Positions 7,351 through 18,519 of a stretch of 21,881 bases of DNA are shown piece after piece. How positions within the stretch are numbered: position 1 is the stretch's first letter; each line of letters starts with the position of its first letter. Below the pieces are notes generated by a model. That model was not told the DNA's origin. It was given only the letters and a program-made list of their open reading frames with translations, and did no database searches. Position numbers and translations under genes: made by a program. This stretch comes from Priapulus caudatus (Eukaryota; Priapulida; Priapulimorpha; Priapulimorphida; Priapulidae), in contig NW_014577543.1 of the NCBI RefSeq assembly GCF_000485595.1, positions 162,369 through 184,249 of the forward strand, in the 5' to 3' direction.

Positions 7351-8810
7351 CGTAAAAATGTAAGGAAAACGTAGTTTCGTGTACAGAGTTGAGGATGGGC
7401 AGGGAATTAACACGCTAGTAAACACACACTATTGCAGAGGAATAATAGCATGAAAGAATTTTAACAAAATCATGAAAAATTCTAGAAGGTGTACACAGAT
7501 GAAATTCTGATCAATTTCAGTATTCAAGGCAACAAAGGCTGGATAGGGGCGGTATTGTAAGAGCTTTCGAAAAGTAGGTGCGAAGCTTAGGGGATGTTCA
7601 ATGGATCAAAGACGGAAGTTACACACACTCTCCAAGTGAGAGTAACGCAACCCTGTGAGTGCGAGAAGTGTTGGAAATGTGGGTCAAACGTTTCGAGTTA
7701 TCTACGCGTTGGACCATAAGTGAGACACACTGCGAAATAGCAGTAGTTGAAATTGTCAAAGTATATATGCAGTACATGCAAATAGAATAGTGTGTGCCGC
7801 AAATAAATTCAAATTAAAACAATGGCCACAGTCTTGGAGTGCGTACGGAGTGGTAGAGCGAAATGAGCAGCGCCATCTCATCGCTAAAAAAACGTCTAAG
7901 CTGCGGTGACTCTGTGTGGAGTGGGTGCGATTCTAAGTAACCGCTGTCCTAGTCCCACAATGTGGTTCGACCGGGATACACGCCGAAACAGTGAAAGTGC
8001 ACAGGGAATGGTATGCAGAGACATTCTCAAAAAGAATGTTCGTAGTGGCACGCCCACACCACAATGGAGTCAGTGAAAGTACCAGACCGAGTGATGGCGC
8101 TTGGAGAGACCTTTAAGTGTCTCAAAAGATTAAAGAGATGGAAAGCTCCATGCCATACGTTGTACAAAGCCAACTATTGTGCAAGACAGAAATAGGTATA
8201 CACCTCATATCCAAGATCTAGCCTTAACAGCCAAAGGCCTCACAGCTGCAAATTGCATATAGACGAAGGCTGCACCGTGTAACCAAATTAACGCAGTAGC
8301 AATAGACGCACCAACATCAATCACTGCAGACGAGCCCTGGGGCAGTGAGCATCTAGCGTTAACAATGAATGAGTAATAAAGCGGAAGGAGAGTGATGGAC
8401 TTACACTCCAACCACGGGGAAACCCTCGTCATCTGTAACCTCCAGCTTATAAGATACCACTACGATTACTACCGCCCATAAACTCATTGCACCAACTTGA
8501 GTCAACCATCGGACACATACAATTCTGACCACATCCGTAACAGAGTCCGTTTCTCCTGTAGACACCCACGCAATTCCGGAGAATACAGACTATGAGACGA
8601 GTAGACACTCGATTCTCCGATCGTTTGTCCATTTAATCTAATGCCGGTGACACTCGCCTATACTTCAAACAAAAGGCATCTACTAAATACACACCACTGA
8701 CAGCGGTGGTGACTTGCGCTCCACGATATGAAGGATGGGCGCGAGATGGCACGGCTGTGGCATAGGCAGGGTGATTAGGGCAATCAACTGCAACACTCCG
8801 CGAGAATAAC
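7351..8810. other. Unrecognised, probably non-coding
   Basis: No splice-flanked exon, domain or clear repeat is visible. Short minus ORFs (8205-8432, 8447-8632) have no recognisable similarity. Base quality may be poor, as in the preceding array, which would hide any exon. Confidence 0.35.
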
Positions 8811-8855
8811 CCTGATTTGACCCGTAAGACAGTCTACAACGTTATGTGCCTCTGT

Positions 8856-8999
8856 ATGAGTCATGGAGAGGCCGCGATGGCCGGCGACACGCACCCGGCC
8901 AATACTCACGCTGAGTCAGCAGCAGCGGTCCCTGCGAGCCACAGCGCCCTCGCCGTGAGCCGCAAGCCCCCGTCGAGGAACAGGTGGTATACAGTATAG
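8856..8999 (+). CDS. Exon-like ORF, Ala/Pro-rich, unidentified
   Basis: Within the ATG ORF 8817-8999 the stretch from about 8856 shows G/C-ending codons and a low-complexity composition (AESAAAVPASHSALAVSRK, then PPSRNRW). A possible donor (aacag|gtggta) lies at 8982-8983. It could be a proline-rich linker exon, and PTPN23 has such a linker, but no specific residues tie it to that protein. It may equally be a chance ORF. Confidence 0.25.
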   Translation: MSHGEAAMAGDTHPANTHAESAAAVPASHSALAVSRKPPSRNRWYTV

Positions 9000-9258
9000 G
9001 CATTGCTACGGTTGATTAATGACAAAGATTGGGAGAATCGTGTCGTTTGTTTTAGTCTTATGCTCCGGATTGCGGGTTCTAAGAGGAAACGTTTGGTACG
9101 ATGAGCTAGCAATGTAACTCGTGTCACGATTTGAGCTCAAAGTTGGATGAGTTACGGCGTAGTAAATCGTAGGTAATTATAGCTAGTACATTGACGAATT
9201 TCCCTTGTTTACTTGAAGTCACACTCCTTCCTTTATACTGCCTGGTTACATGTAACAC

Positions 9259-9636
9259 ATGACGACGTACAGAATGAACATAGAAATTATACCATTTAAG
9301 GAACATACAGCTTCTATTAACGCAAATTTAGCTTTTGAATGTTCAGCTGTGACATTGCTAAGGCCTCATACATCCAGCATGTATAGATTTACCAGACGGC
9401 AGTGCCGCCGCCTCCAATTTTCTAAACAGACAGTCAACAAATCCACCGTTAACCTCCTACTTGAAGGTCAAAGAGGTTATTCTTCGCTATTCACTTACGG
9501 TGTGATGTTCACAGAAGGACATTTCATGGTCCTTTCAATAAACGCCAATATGCTAGGTCACTCACTAGAAAGCAAAAAACGTTTTGTTCTCAATCGCTCC
9601 GTCGAGACCATGGTCCTCAGTAGAATATGTCTATAA
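9259..9636 (+). CDS. 125-codon ORF, unidentified
   Basis: This is one of the longer uninterrupted frames in the window, starting at ATG 9259 and ending at TAA. I recognise no domain. A C-terminal part reading GYSSLFTYGVMFTEGHFMVL is hydrophobic but not a clear membrane segment. It is followed 20 bp later, in another frame, by the ORF at 9657-9941, so the two could be pieces of one broken retroelement gene. Confidence 0.2.
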   Translation: MTTYRMNIEIIPFKEHTASINANLAFECSAVTLLRPHTSSMYRFTRRQCRRLQFSKQTVNKSTVNLLLEGQRGYSSLFTYGVMFTEGHFMVLSINANMLGHSLESKKRFVLNRSVETMVLSRICL

Positions 9637-9656
9637 ATCTGCCCTGTGCCCACTGA

Positions 9657-9941
9657 ATCTTTGACTCTGTAACCTCCAAATTCCGGCACAGTGATGGCTT
9701 TTTCCTAAACAATGATGCTATACAACCAGACTATCACGGAGCCTATGTCGAGCCGTTTAGACTTTTGTGCCGCAATTCTGCATTTCTCGATATATCCTTA
9801 GAGTTAAGGAGTGAAGTCGCCCCTTCTTTTACACCTCTTGAGCCTTTGAAGACCTTGAACAATCCCAGCTTCGACATCCCAACTCGTTTTCGATTACCCA
9901 GCCACGTCCGCGAATATCGTGACCGGTACGTCGACGGTTAA
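9657..9941 (+). CDS. 94-codon stop-to-stop ORF, weakly SGNH-hydrolase-like
   Basis: The frame is open from just after TGA (9654-9656) to TAA (9939-9941) with no internal ATG near the start. It reads IFDSVTSKFRHSDGFFLNND, then AIQPDYHGAYVEPF. The DGFFLNNDAIQPDYHGAY block resembles the last conserved block of SGNH/GDSL-type hydrolases (consensus D-G-x-H-P-x-x-x-G). Here the catalytic His position reads Gln (CAA). Such domains occur in some invertebrate retroelements and in host proteins. The amino-acid composition looks like a real protein (PSFTPLEP, FDIPTRFRLP). It is probably a decayed element fragment or an exon. The family call is a guess. Confidence 0.35.
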   Translation: MFDSVTSKFRHSDGFFLNNDAIQPDYHGAYVEPFRLLCRNSAFLDISLELRSEVAPSFTPLEPLKTLNNPSFDIPTRFRLPSHVREYRDRYVDG

Positions 9942-10053
9942 GATTTGTGCGCCAAACTGGTTGACGCACGGAAGACGCATCGGACCGATCCATAGCGATT
10001 CTACAAGGCTGCATCGAAACTTATGTCAAGATGAGCTAAAAATCAAAAACCTG

Positions 10054-10520
10054 TGTGAATATGTTTTGGGGCCACAGTCCTCATTCATGGTGCGACAACC
10101 ACAGAAATGAGCAAAATCCATTGAACCTTGTCTGAAACTGGACTTATGGCCATTTCCATTTTGACCGAAAACGTGGACCGTGGCTGGAGAGAGAGGATCG
10201 AGCTGGCGTAAAACCTCACAAAAATAGGACGTTCCAATGACCTCACTATAGGAGGTAACAAACTGCATGCCAATTTGAAACATGTGGGGTCAAACAGTTT
10301 CTGAGTTACCGTTGACACATAGGCAGACAAGCTGGAAATGCATAAGTGAAATGTGTCAAAATCTACCTAATTTGCATAATTAAAAAAAAATCAACACACA
10401 GTGTGATATGTTTTGGGGCCAGTCCCTCCATTCATTCCACATCACCCGACAATGACCAAAACTTCGCATCTGAACCTAACTCGCACTTATGGCCATTTCC
10501 ATTTCTTCTGCCAAAATAAG
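10054..10520 (+). repeat. Two diverged direct repeats of about 120 bp
   Basis: Copy 1 (10054-10173) and copy 2 (10399-10520) both run from gtgtga(a)tatgttttggggcca to acttatggccatttccattt, with about three-quarters of bases matching between and small indels. They lie 345 bp apart. They may be the ends or internal repeats of an element of about 470 bp, or two insertions of one family. Confidence 0.6.
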
Positions 10521-10539
10521 GCTGGACATCCGTGGCTTC

Positions 10540-11019
10540 ACCTGCTCCAAGGTGACTCACCGTGCCCAATAGGCATATAATCATTCCCATAAGGATAACA
10601 ACTAATACTCAATCTTAGAATTATTAATATATTTTTAAGCCAAATGTTGACGGACTGGACTGATGGAGTCGCACGGACAACCGATAGACCGACACCGCGC
10701 CATGGGCAATCAGCTCGTCTTGACGATGTCAAGGCAAGCTAAAAATGTAATACATGCTCATTCATCTTCTTGCATAATAACAGAAGAAGTAATTACTTTA
10801 TACTGTTATAGTCCAAAATACATTTACTATCCGTTAATTGTATTGAATCGCTTTTAACTTTATTCTTTACAAACAATAATGAGGGTGATGGATGACCTTC
10901 AATTTGTGGATTTGAGGCTGACTATGCTGTTTATATGGTTACATCGAGTAATGGTTTGGTAATATTGCCCAAGCACAAACAGAGGTATCATCACTGGCCG
11001 CCTAGCACTGGGATTGCAA
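10540..11019. other. Non-coding stretch, nothing recognised
   Basis: AT-rich DNA without convincing ORFs or repeats, between the direct repeats and the start of the large palindrome. Confidence 0.4.
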
Positions 11020-14000
11020 TTTCTGTTACGATACTTTAAACTGATCTATCCAAACATCCCTGGCAACATCAATAGTTAAAGAAATGTCCGCCTAATACTA
11101 CTAGCAGCCACCCCTATGGTGTTCTTCATTGAACCTAGAAATGTCGAGTAACTTATAAAGGGTTTTTATGTGACATGCCAATATATCAGGTCTAATAAGA
11201 CTCAAAGAAACTGCCGAGCTGCTAATTTGCATATGTGTAGCATTTTGCATAATCGGCCTAATTAGCATAATTAATTAGGGTCAAATCACTAAATCAAGAA
11301 ATATTTCCTTAGTAATGCATGCATAGAGACTTCATTCGTGTGTCTAGACCCCATGTTTTCGACACTAAGCAATTGATGGGAACATGTGATTCACGCCTAC
11401 GCATCCTTGCCGGACTGCCAGAAATCCCAATATAGCGTGGCCAATGCAGTAATGATGTAGAACGCGTAACATCAACCAAACTCAGCAACTGTTGAAGATA
11501 GAGACTTTGTTTTGATGTTTAGACCATGTTCCTTAACTAACAAAAGATTCCATAAAGTCTATAGACTTATATATCTAACAGTAAGTATATATTATAGAGA
11601 GAGAAATGTTATAATATTTATGATTGCAGCTAGATCATGGACTACATAGATGAACACCCACACTATCAACTACATACAATGTCGCCTTCGTCTCCAGGTT
11701 AGTGACTCAATTCTCGGGGGGGTCCACCATCTCCAGATCATCCTCCTCCTTCTATTCTGCTCGTTGCATATCCTTCGTTCAGCATCATCTCGGTTGGTGT
11801 CAGTGATGTTACATCCACTCATTTCCTCCTCCTCAACACACAGTAGCAGTGTACATGACAATCCATTGGTGGCAGCAACTTCACACTTCCCTGCTGGCAG
11901 CATTCCCTCTGCTCGGCAGCTGCAGCTAATACGTCCATGGAAGGGTTTTTTTGGCTGCGGTAGGTTCTTTTGAGCAGCACTCGGTACCACTTCATCATTT
12001 AGCAGTAACTCTTCCGCATCCATAGTTAGTGAGTTTGACAGCAGGAGGGTCACCTTTTCCGCAGCCTTCCACTACATCATTTGGAGATGTGCTCTCCGAT
12101 ATAGGAATCCCAGGTGATGTCTGTTGGTGGACGGACTTCACGGATGGAGATTCTTTCGCTTGCGATAAATGCTCGTAACCTTGAAGGCATTCATGGTGAC
12201 GTGCTTTTATTCTGGCCATATAGGAATGGAAGAAGGTTTGGCAGTTGCAATCCAGGTCAAACTGTCAGTGGACATCGTCCTCATCCCAAGACATGAGTCT
12301 AGTCCCAGGAAGGGAATAGGATGCAACCCAGCACCAATTACTTCCAGAGTCGGGCTTTTGATGACACCACTTTCAGGGCGGACGAGCTGCTTTACTTCCC
12401 ATTAGATTAGGACACAGTGTCACAGCCTGAATGCGGTGCATTTCCCAATATTCCCTTCCGATTTCTCACCCAGCTTGTGACAGTGGGCAATTGAATTCAA
12501 CACGGATCCACCACTTCTCTCTCCATCTGAACATGGCATGATACGCCATCTTCCAGCGACGAGTACACGAGCAGGTACGAATACATCTGTGTCATCACTA
12601 AGATGACGACAGCTCCGAGGCTCCCGGCCGATGCAGCAACGAAGCATGTACGCATGATGAGAGATTGTCTGCTTTCACTCATGATGCACAATACTGTGGC
12701 TGGGCCTCAATCACAGTTCGAGGATGCTGCGCGTAGCAAATGATCAAGAGGATATAAAATGTGAATAACAAAATTGTCATATGACCTGGCAAACGTATTC
12801 GCGCCGTCTCCTGATCGTTGACAGAAGAGGAACCTAGAGATTGTCTGCTGTCTTCCCATGCATGAGGCTGTGCGCCCTGTTCCTGCCATCAATCATCGAC
12901 GAGTATGGATCCTCCGAAATGAAACCAGTCAGTATCAAGTTAAACATCTCGGCGTTCATATAAAGAACGCCATCTCCCCTGACACCTCGCTGCTGGTGGA
13001 CGCCTGCTTCAGCTACTGTACCACATTGTCTGGCATCCTCGGTACAGTGGGTGGATCTTCTGAAGGAATGGAAAATCAGCCCCCATCAACCACAGAGGGG
13101 CAGACACTGTATGTCATCTCGATCGGCATGAAAGGTATCAGTGCAAAAAGGATCGCCGAGAGGCAGAGGAGAGCCGGGGAAGGATCCACTGCATATCAAC
13201 TGACTCTGAACTCACCACGTATTTTGGTGCGTGATGCATCATGAAAAAACAAGAACAACAACAGGCAGCTCTTCAACCTACTCTGCACACATGATCTTGT
13301 AGCACCATCTGAACTTGTGAGCCAAGCCAAACAGTATGTGCATCATGATGCAAGCAGACATATCTCTCATCAGCTACTATTGCTTCGTGCTGCATCGCTC
13401 GAGGCTCGGACTGTGAGCAGTGCGTGAGTGAGAGACAGGGGATTAGTAATTCGTACAAGCCGTGTAACTGGTGCTGGAAGATGGCGTATCATGCGCATGT
13501 TTCAGATGATAAGTGGGATGGTCCGTGCTTGACAGCATGCCACTGTCACCAAAGCTCGGAGAGCAATGCAAGGGAATATTGGGAATCGCACGCACTGCTT
13601 CGAGGCTGCTAACACTGTGTCTATCCTAATGGGAAGGGAAACGTGTCCGACTCTGAAAGTGCTCAACCAGGACTGATATGGCTGGACTAAACTCAATTCT
13701 GGAGAGAACGATTCAACTGACAGTTGACGCTGATTTGGCCCACTGCAAAGCTCTTCTTCCTACCATTTATATGGCCAAAGAAAAGCACGTCAATGAATGC
13801 GTTCCAGGTACGAGATTTAAATCGCAAGCGGAAAGAATCCTCCATCCGTGAAGTCCCCTTCCACCAACAGACATCAACCTTGGATTCCATCGTAAGAGCA
13901 CATCTCCAAGATGATGCATATGGAAGGCTGCGGACAGGATTGACCCTCCTGCCTGTCCAAATACTAACTATGGATGGGAAAGTTACTTGTAAATGATTGA

Positions 14001-14975
14001 AGTGTACCAGTGCTGGTCAAAATAACCCGAGCGAGAGAGAGAGAGAGTCATGACTGTCATTAAGCTACAGCTTGCCGGAGCAGAAGGGAATGCCTGCAGC
14101 CAAAGAAGTCGTGGTTGTGCAAGCAAAATGGAGTTCATGTACGCTGCTACGTGTTGTGAACGAAGGAAATGAAGTGGGTTGTAAGTCCACTGAACAGACG
14201 AGATGCGATGGCTGAAGAAGGATCACTTAGAAGAGAAAAGGTATAAGGAGAAGATGATGCTGGAGATAGTGAGAGGAATGCATCACAACCAAATTGAGGC
14301 GAGACTAAAGCGCGAATGTATGTATCTTGATGGTGTTGGGCTGCCATCTATGTATTACCGCATGATCTAGCTGCATCATATAATATCTTAGACATGTTTC
14401 ATATATGAGTATAATACGTCGAGAGACTGTACTGTTAAAGAGTATATAAGTCCTATAGACGCATGGAATATCCGCTTGGTGTTAAGGAAAGCATGTGTCT
14501 AAACACATCTAAAAAATCCTCTGTCTTCTCAACCAGTTGCTGAGTTAATTGGTGATGTTACGGGTTCTACGCTCATTATGCCATAGGGCAGCCATATTGG
14601 ATTTCTGGCATTTGGAAGGATGGTAGGGGTTTTGAAATCCATGTCAGATCAATTGCTTAGTGTCGAAAACATGGTCCTAGACACAGAATGAAGTCTCTAT
14701 GTGCAATTACAAGGAAGATATTCTGCATTTAGTGATTTGACCTAATAACTATCTAATTAGGCCCAATTATGCAAAATGCCGTACCATTGTGCGAAAATCT
14801 AGGCATCAGGGCAGTTTCTGAGTCCTTATGAACACTGTATACATTGGCGATTTCAAACATAAAACCTTATAGTCACTCGACATTATCAGGTTCACTAGGT
14901 TGGCTAGGTAGACTAAAATGGCAATTTCTAGCTGTCAGGCATGACATCTGGCATATACACAAGTTAGCACGCATG
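11020..14975. repeat. Large imperfect palindrome (foldback), about 3.9 kb
   Basis: The left arm (about 11020-12740) is the diverged reverse complement of the right arm (about 13285-14975). Anchors are a perfect 26-bp match (11352-11377 with 14648-14673), a 20-bp perfect match (12537-12556 with 13474-13493), and a long block 12018-12146 with 13838-13976 differing mainly by small indels. All anchors share one midpoint near 13.0 kb, so the arms are collinear. The central 550 bp pairs only weakly and contains a short hairpin, ggcgttc/gaacgcc, at 12952-12973. The arms differ by many one-base indels, so ORFs on one arm are not preserved on the other. This is either an inverted duplication or element with long arms, or a foldback read artefact. 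Confidence 0.75.
12858..13244 (+). CDS. 128-codon ORF at the palindrome centre, unidentified
   Basis: The ORF starts MHEAVRPVPAINHRRVW and contains SPDTSLLVDACFSYC and an Arg-rich IAERQRRAGEG segment. I recognise no family. It crosses the weakly paired centre of the large inverted repeat, so it is probably not a conserved gene. It is listed because it is the longest ORF in the spacer. Confidence 0.15.
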   Translation: MHEAVRPVPAINHRRVWILRNETSQYQVKHLGVHIKNAISPDTSLLVDACFSYCTTLSGILGTVGGSSEGMENQPPSTTEGQTLYVISIGMKGISAKRIAERQRRAGEGSTAYQLTLNSPRILVRDAS

Positions 14976-15095
14976 GACAGACAACACACACACGCACACC
15001 ACATGACATTGCACCAGGCACAAGACCCATCACCAAGACTCACACCCACTCACTCACGCAACTTCACAGGCCGGAACAGAAAAACACACTACGCG

Positions 15096-15359
15096 ATGGC
15101 GGACGATCTCAACGGCTCGACGTCCGGCACTCTCACCAGGCACGCAGACCATCCCAGAGTGCGATCTGCTTCGAATGTGCGCGCAGGGCGTCGCCGGACT
15201 CTGGTTCGGTCCGCCCTAGCACGCATTTCTCAACCACAGCAACTCCTATCGCCTGTAAACATGAAACACAACGCTGTTATAACGACAACAGCATTGTTCA
15301 TCGCCTGTGAATCACAACGCTCGTTTACTACGACAACACATTGTTCCATCTGCCTGTGA
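15096..15359 (+). CDS. Candidate N-terminal exon leading into the 48-bp repeat
   Basis: ATG at 15096 sits in gcgATGGcg, a good initiation context, and begins MADDLNGSTSGTLTRHADHP. It goes on through an Arg-rich part (RAGRRRTLVRSALARIS) to QPQQLLSPVN. Codon third positions are G/C-rich. The frame then enters the first copies of the 48-bp tandem repeat and ends at TGA 15357-15359 after small indels. The frame is also open upstream to 14844, inside the palindrome arm, but the 15096 start is favoured by context. The protein family is not recognised. A donor-like GTAAAC lies at 15254. Confidence 0.35.
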   Translation: MADDLNGSTSGTLTRHADHPRVRSASNVRAGRRRTLVRSALARISQPQQLLSPVNMKHNAVITTTALFIACESQRSFTTTTHCSICL

Positions 15360-16770
15360 ACATAACCGCTCAGTTACTACAACAAAGCATTTGTTCCATC
15401 GCCTGTGAACATAACCGCTCGTTATAAGCGACAAAAGCATTGTTCCATCGCCTGTGAACACAACCCGCTCAATTACTACGACAACAGCATTGTTCACATC
15501 GCCTGTGAACAGCAACCGCTCGTTACTAGCGACACAGGCATTGTTCCACTCGCCTTGAACACGGTAAACGCTCGTTACTGACGACAACAGAAATGTTCCA
15601 TCGCCTGTGAACACAAACCGCTCGTTATCTAGACAACAGCAATTGTTCCATCGCCTGTGAACACAAACCGCTCATTACTACTATAAAACAGAATTGTTCC
15701 AACACGCCTGTGAACACAACCGCTCGTTACTAACGACAACAGCATTGTTCCCATCGCATGTGAACACAACCGCTCGTTACTACAACAAGCAGCATTGTTC
15801 CATCCTGTGAACACAACCGTCACATTAACTACGACAACAGAATGTCTCCACTCGCCTGTGAACTATCAAGCGCTCGTTACTACAACAAACAGCATTGCTT
15901 GTTAACATTGGCCTGTGAACACAACCGCTCGTTACTACAACAACAGCATTGTTTCCATCCGCCTCGTGGAGCACATACCGCTCATTAGCTACCACAACAG
16001 CGCATTGTTCCAGTCGCCTGTGAACACAACCGCATCGTATACTTACACAACAGCATTGTTCATCGGCCTGTGAAACACAACCGCCTCGTTACTAGCGACA
16101 ACAAATTGTCCATCCGCTGTGAACACAACGCTCGTTACTACGACAAGCAGCATTGTTCCATCGCCTTTGAACACAACCGCTTCATTACTCGACAACAGAA
16201 ATTGTTCCTCGCCTGTGAACACAACCGGCTGCGTTACTAGACAAACAGCATTTGTTCCACATCGCCTGTGGAAGCACAACCGCTCGTCTACTAAGACAAA
16301 CAGCATGTTTCCACTGCGCCTGTGAACACAACCGCTGCGTTAACCACGACAACAACAGCATTGTTCCATCGGCTGTGAACACAACCTGCTCGTTACTAAC
16401 GACAACCAGCATTGTTGCCATCGCCTGTGAACACAAACCGCCTCGTTACTATACAACAAGCATTGTCTCCAATCGCCTGTGAACAGCCAACCGCTCGTTA
16501 CTACGAAAACAGCATTGGTTCCATCGCCTGTATGAACACAACTGCTCGTTACTACGACAAACAGCATTGTTCCATCCGCCGTGACACAACCGCTCCGATT
16601 ACTAGAAACAACAGCATTGTTCATCGGCCTGTGAAACACAAACGCTCATCTACTACAACAACAGCATTGTCCATTCGCCTTGTGAAACAACACCGCTCGC
16701 TTAACTACGACAGACAACAGCATTGTTCCATCGCTGTGAACACAACCCGCTCATTACTACAACAACAGCA
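15247..16770 (+). repeat. 48-bp tandem array, about 30 noisy copies
   Basis: The consensus unit runs cattgttccatcgcctgtga then acacaaccgctcgttactac then gacaacag, 48 bp. About 1.5 kb gives roughly 30 units. Nearly every unit has one or a few private insertions, deletions or substitutions, a pattern typical of uncorrected long reads. The noise-free unit has no stop in two + frames: one gives IVPSPVNTTARYYDNS, the other HCSIACEHNRSLLRQQ. The ATG ORF at 15096 enters in the first of these. Overlapping ORFs listed on both strands are fragments of the array. Confidence 0.85.
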
Positions 16771-16826
16771 TGCCCCCAAACCAACGTTACCCGCAAAGTG
16801 TTGTCGCAACTACTTGATTATCTAAT

Positions 16827-17087
16827 GTGAACCACACTGTCACAGCCACTCGTTACATGCAACTGTGCATTGCTGCTAATCCTAAGATCTGTCTGTGGGA
16901 GTGGGCACAGACTTCCAGCACATCGCCCCCGTCCGCCTATGCCCAGAATAAACTCTCTATTAACATTGCTTCGTGTACCGATAGCAGGGTCAAAGGGCTC
17001 AGCGTCGTGCACTCACTCAGGTTCTTAGCCGCGACCAGGCCAGGTCACACGCTGGCACAGTCGTACATGATGCGAATTGACGAATGA
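16827..17087 (+). CDS. 86-codon ORF downstream of the 48-bp array, unidentified
   Basis: The ORF opens shortly after the last repeat unit and reads MNHTVTATRYMQLCIAANPK through SVVHSLRFLAATRPGH to MRIDE. There is no recognised domain. It could be the tail of a gene containing the array or a chance ORF. A minus-strand ORF overlaps it (16818-17012) with no better support. Confidence 0.2.
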   Translation: MNHTVTATRYMQLCIAANPKICLWEWAQTSSTSPPSAYAQNKLSINIASCTDSRVKGLSVVHSLRFLAATRPGHTLAQSYMMRIDE

Positions 17088-17089
17088 CG

Positions 17090-18415
17090 CACGACTGCAT
17101 CCGGCTCAGCCGCTAGGCCTGAAATAAGGCGGCAGACGTCCACGACGTTACCCTAACAACCGTCGCGCCCTCTACCAAACACAACGCAGCGCTAGGCGGC
17201 AACAGCAAGGCTATAATTCTTTCCCATAATAATAAGATAATAATAATAATCGGTTAACGAGCTTAACAACCATAGTTAGAGATTCGTGTTCGGCAGCCGA
17301 TCGCCAGCGTGCATGGCTTCGCGATATCCGTTTACAGTGCTGTTGCTCTACGCTGGCTGGTTTTAACTGCTATCGTGACTATGCTGTGTGCAATACAGGA
17401 TGCGAATCGATAACTGCAATCAAAGATCATGCGAGAAGCAAATCGCTGCCATATACGAGGTGCATGCAAGCATAATATAGTCACTTGTAACCTATCAACA
17501 TGCAAGGTGGTAGAATAACACTGTACAAATTGTGAGTATGGTTAGGTTTTCCACACGAGATAGCCACACGCGCAGGACGCTGGCCGCAGTTATATCGGCT
17601 CGTCGCAGTGATGATACATGATCTGAGCAACCTTCCCATTGTTTAGCTGTGTGACAACATCTGCTAACCCCATGTTACGGGTTATTGGTGTGTACTGTCG
17701 CTGAAACGGTCTTCTTGATTTGCGTTTTTGTTTGGATAGTTCAGCAATATCGTCTCGAGAGCTAATGATGTATGTGCACCCGTGCTAAAATCCATTGGGT
17801 TATTTTATACTTGCATACAAAGTGCTACCAGGTGCAGCCTAGGTTTTAACTTAACAGCCTCCGTGACAATGAATGTTCAATAATCAGAACTATCGAAAGC
17901 ATTCTTCTTGTGTAGTTTATAAATAAAACAACGTTAACGAATAGCATCCTAACATTACATGAAAAAATTATGCAATAATTGAAATCGCATGCAGGTAGGC
18001 AGCAACATATCCAGCATTTTAATGATCGAATATTGAATGTAGGTATTTCCACAGGCCCTAATAAAACACTAAACTGGCCTAACAGTATTTTGCCATCTTG
18101 GCATTCCAAAAAGTCCAAAACCAAGAGAGAGGAAAAACATGTAGGCTTCCTGGCAGCCATAGTGTTATAATTAGATACGTTTACTCCACATAACTAGTGT
18201 CTATTTCAGACAATTTAGATTCTGTCATTAGCAATGTACACATATATCTAGAGAGAAGATATAGAAACCGGGAACAAATTTTATATATCATATTATATAG
18301 TCTTACTCAAGCGATTTCAAACATGCCTATAAATATATCGCTACTATATGTGCACATGTGAATGAGTTAAGGAAGCGACCTAGAGAGATATCACAACCAT
18401 TCCATGTATTCGTAT
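17090..18415. other. Non-coding stretch, nothing recognised
   Basis: AT-rich sequence with a short (AAT)n run at about 17228-17250. ORFs at 17846-18160 (minus) and 17979-18170 (plus) overlap each other and show no domain. Confidence 0.4.
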
Positions 18416-18519
18416 GTCAATAAAGGAGATTCGGCAAAGCAACCCTGCGCGTGTGTAACAACACACGCCAATAACAGAAACACAAGTGGCCAAAGGTATA
18501 AATATGAAATGTCCCAAAC

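Noticed and set aside
11670-12053. 127-codon minus ORF with acidic and Arg-rich stretches
   Set aside because: It lies wholly in the left palindrome arm. The corresponding part of the right arm has different frames because of indels, so a conserved protein is not supported.
15247-16770. CRISPR array, or several separate genes on both strands
   Set aside because: The 48-bp units are contiguous with no spacers. The many ORFs are frame fragments of one noisy minisatellite.
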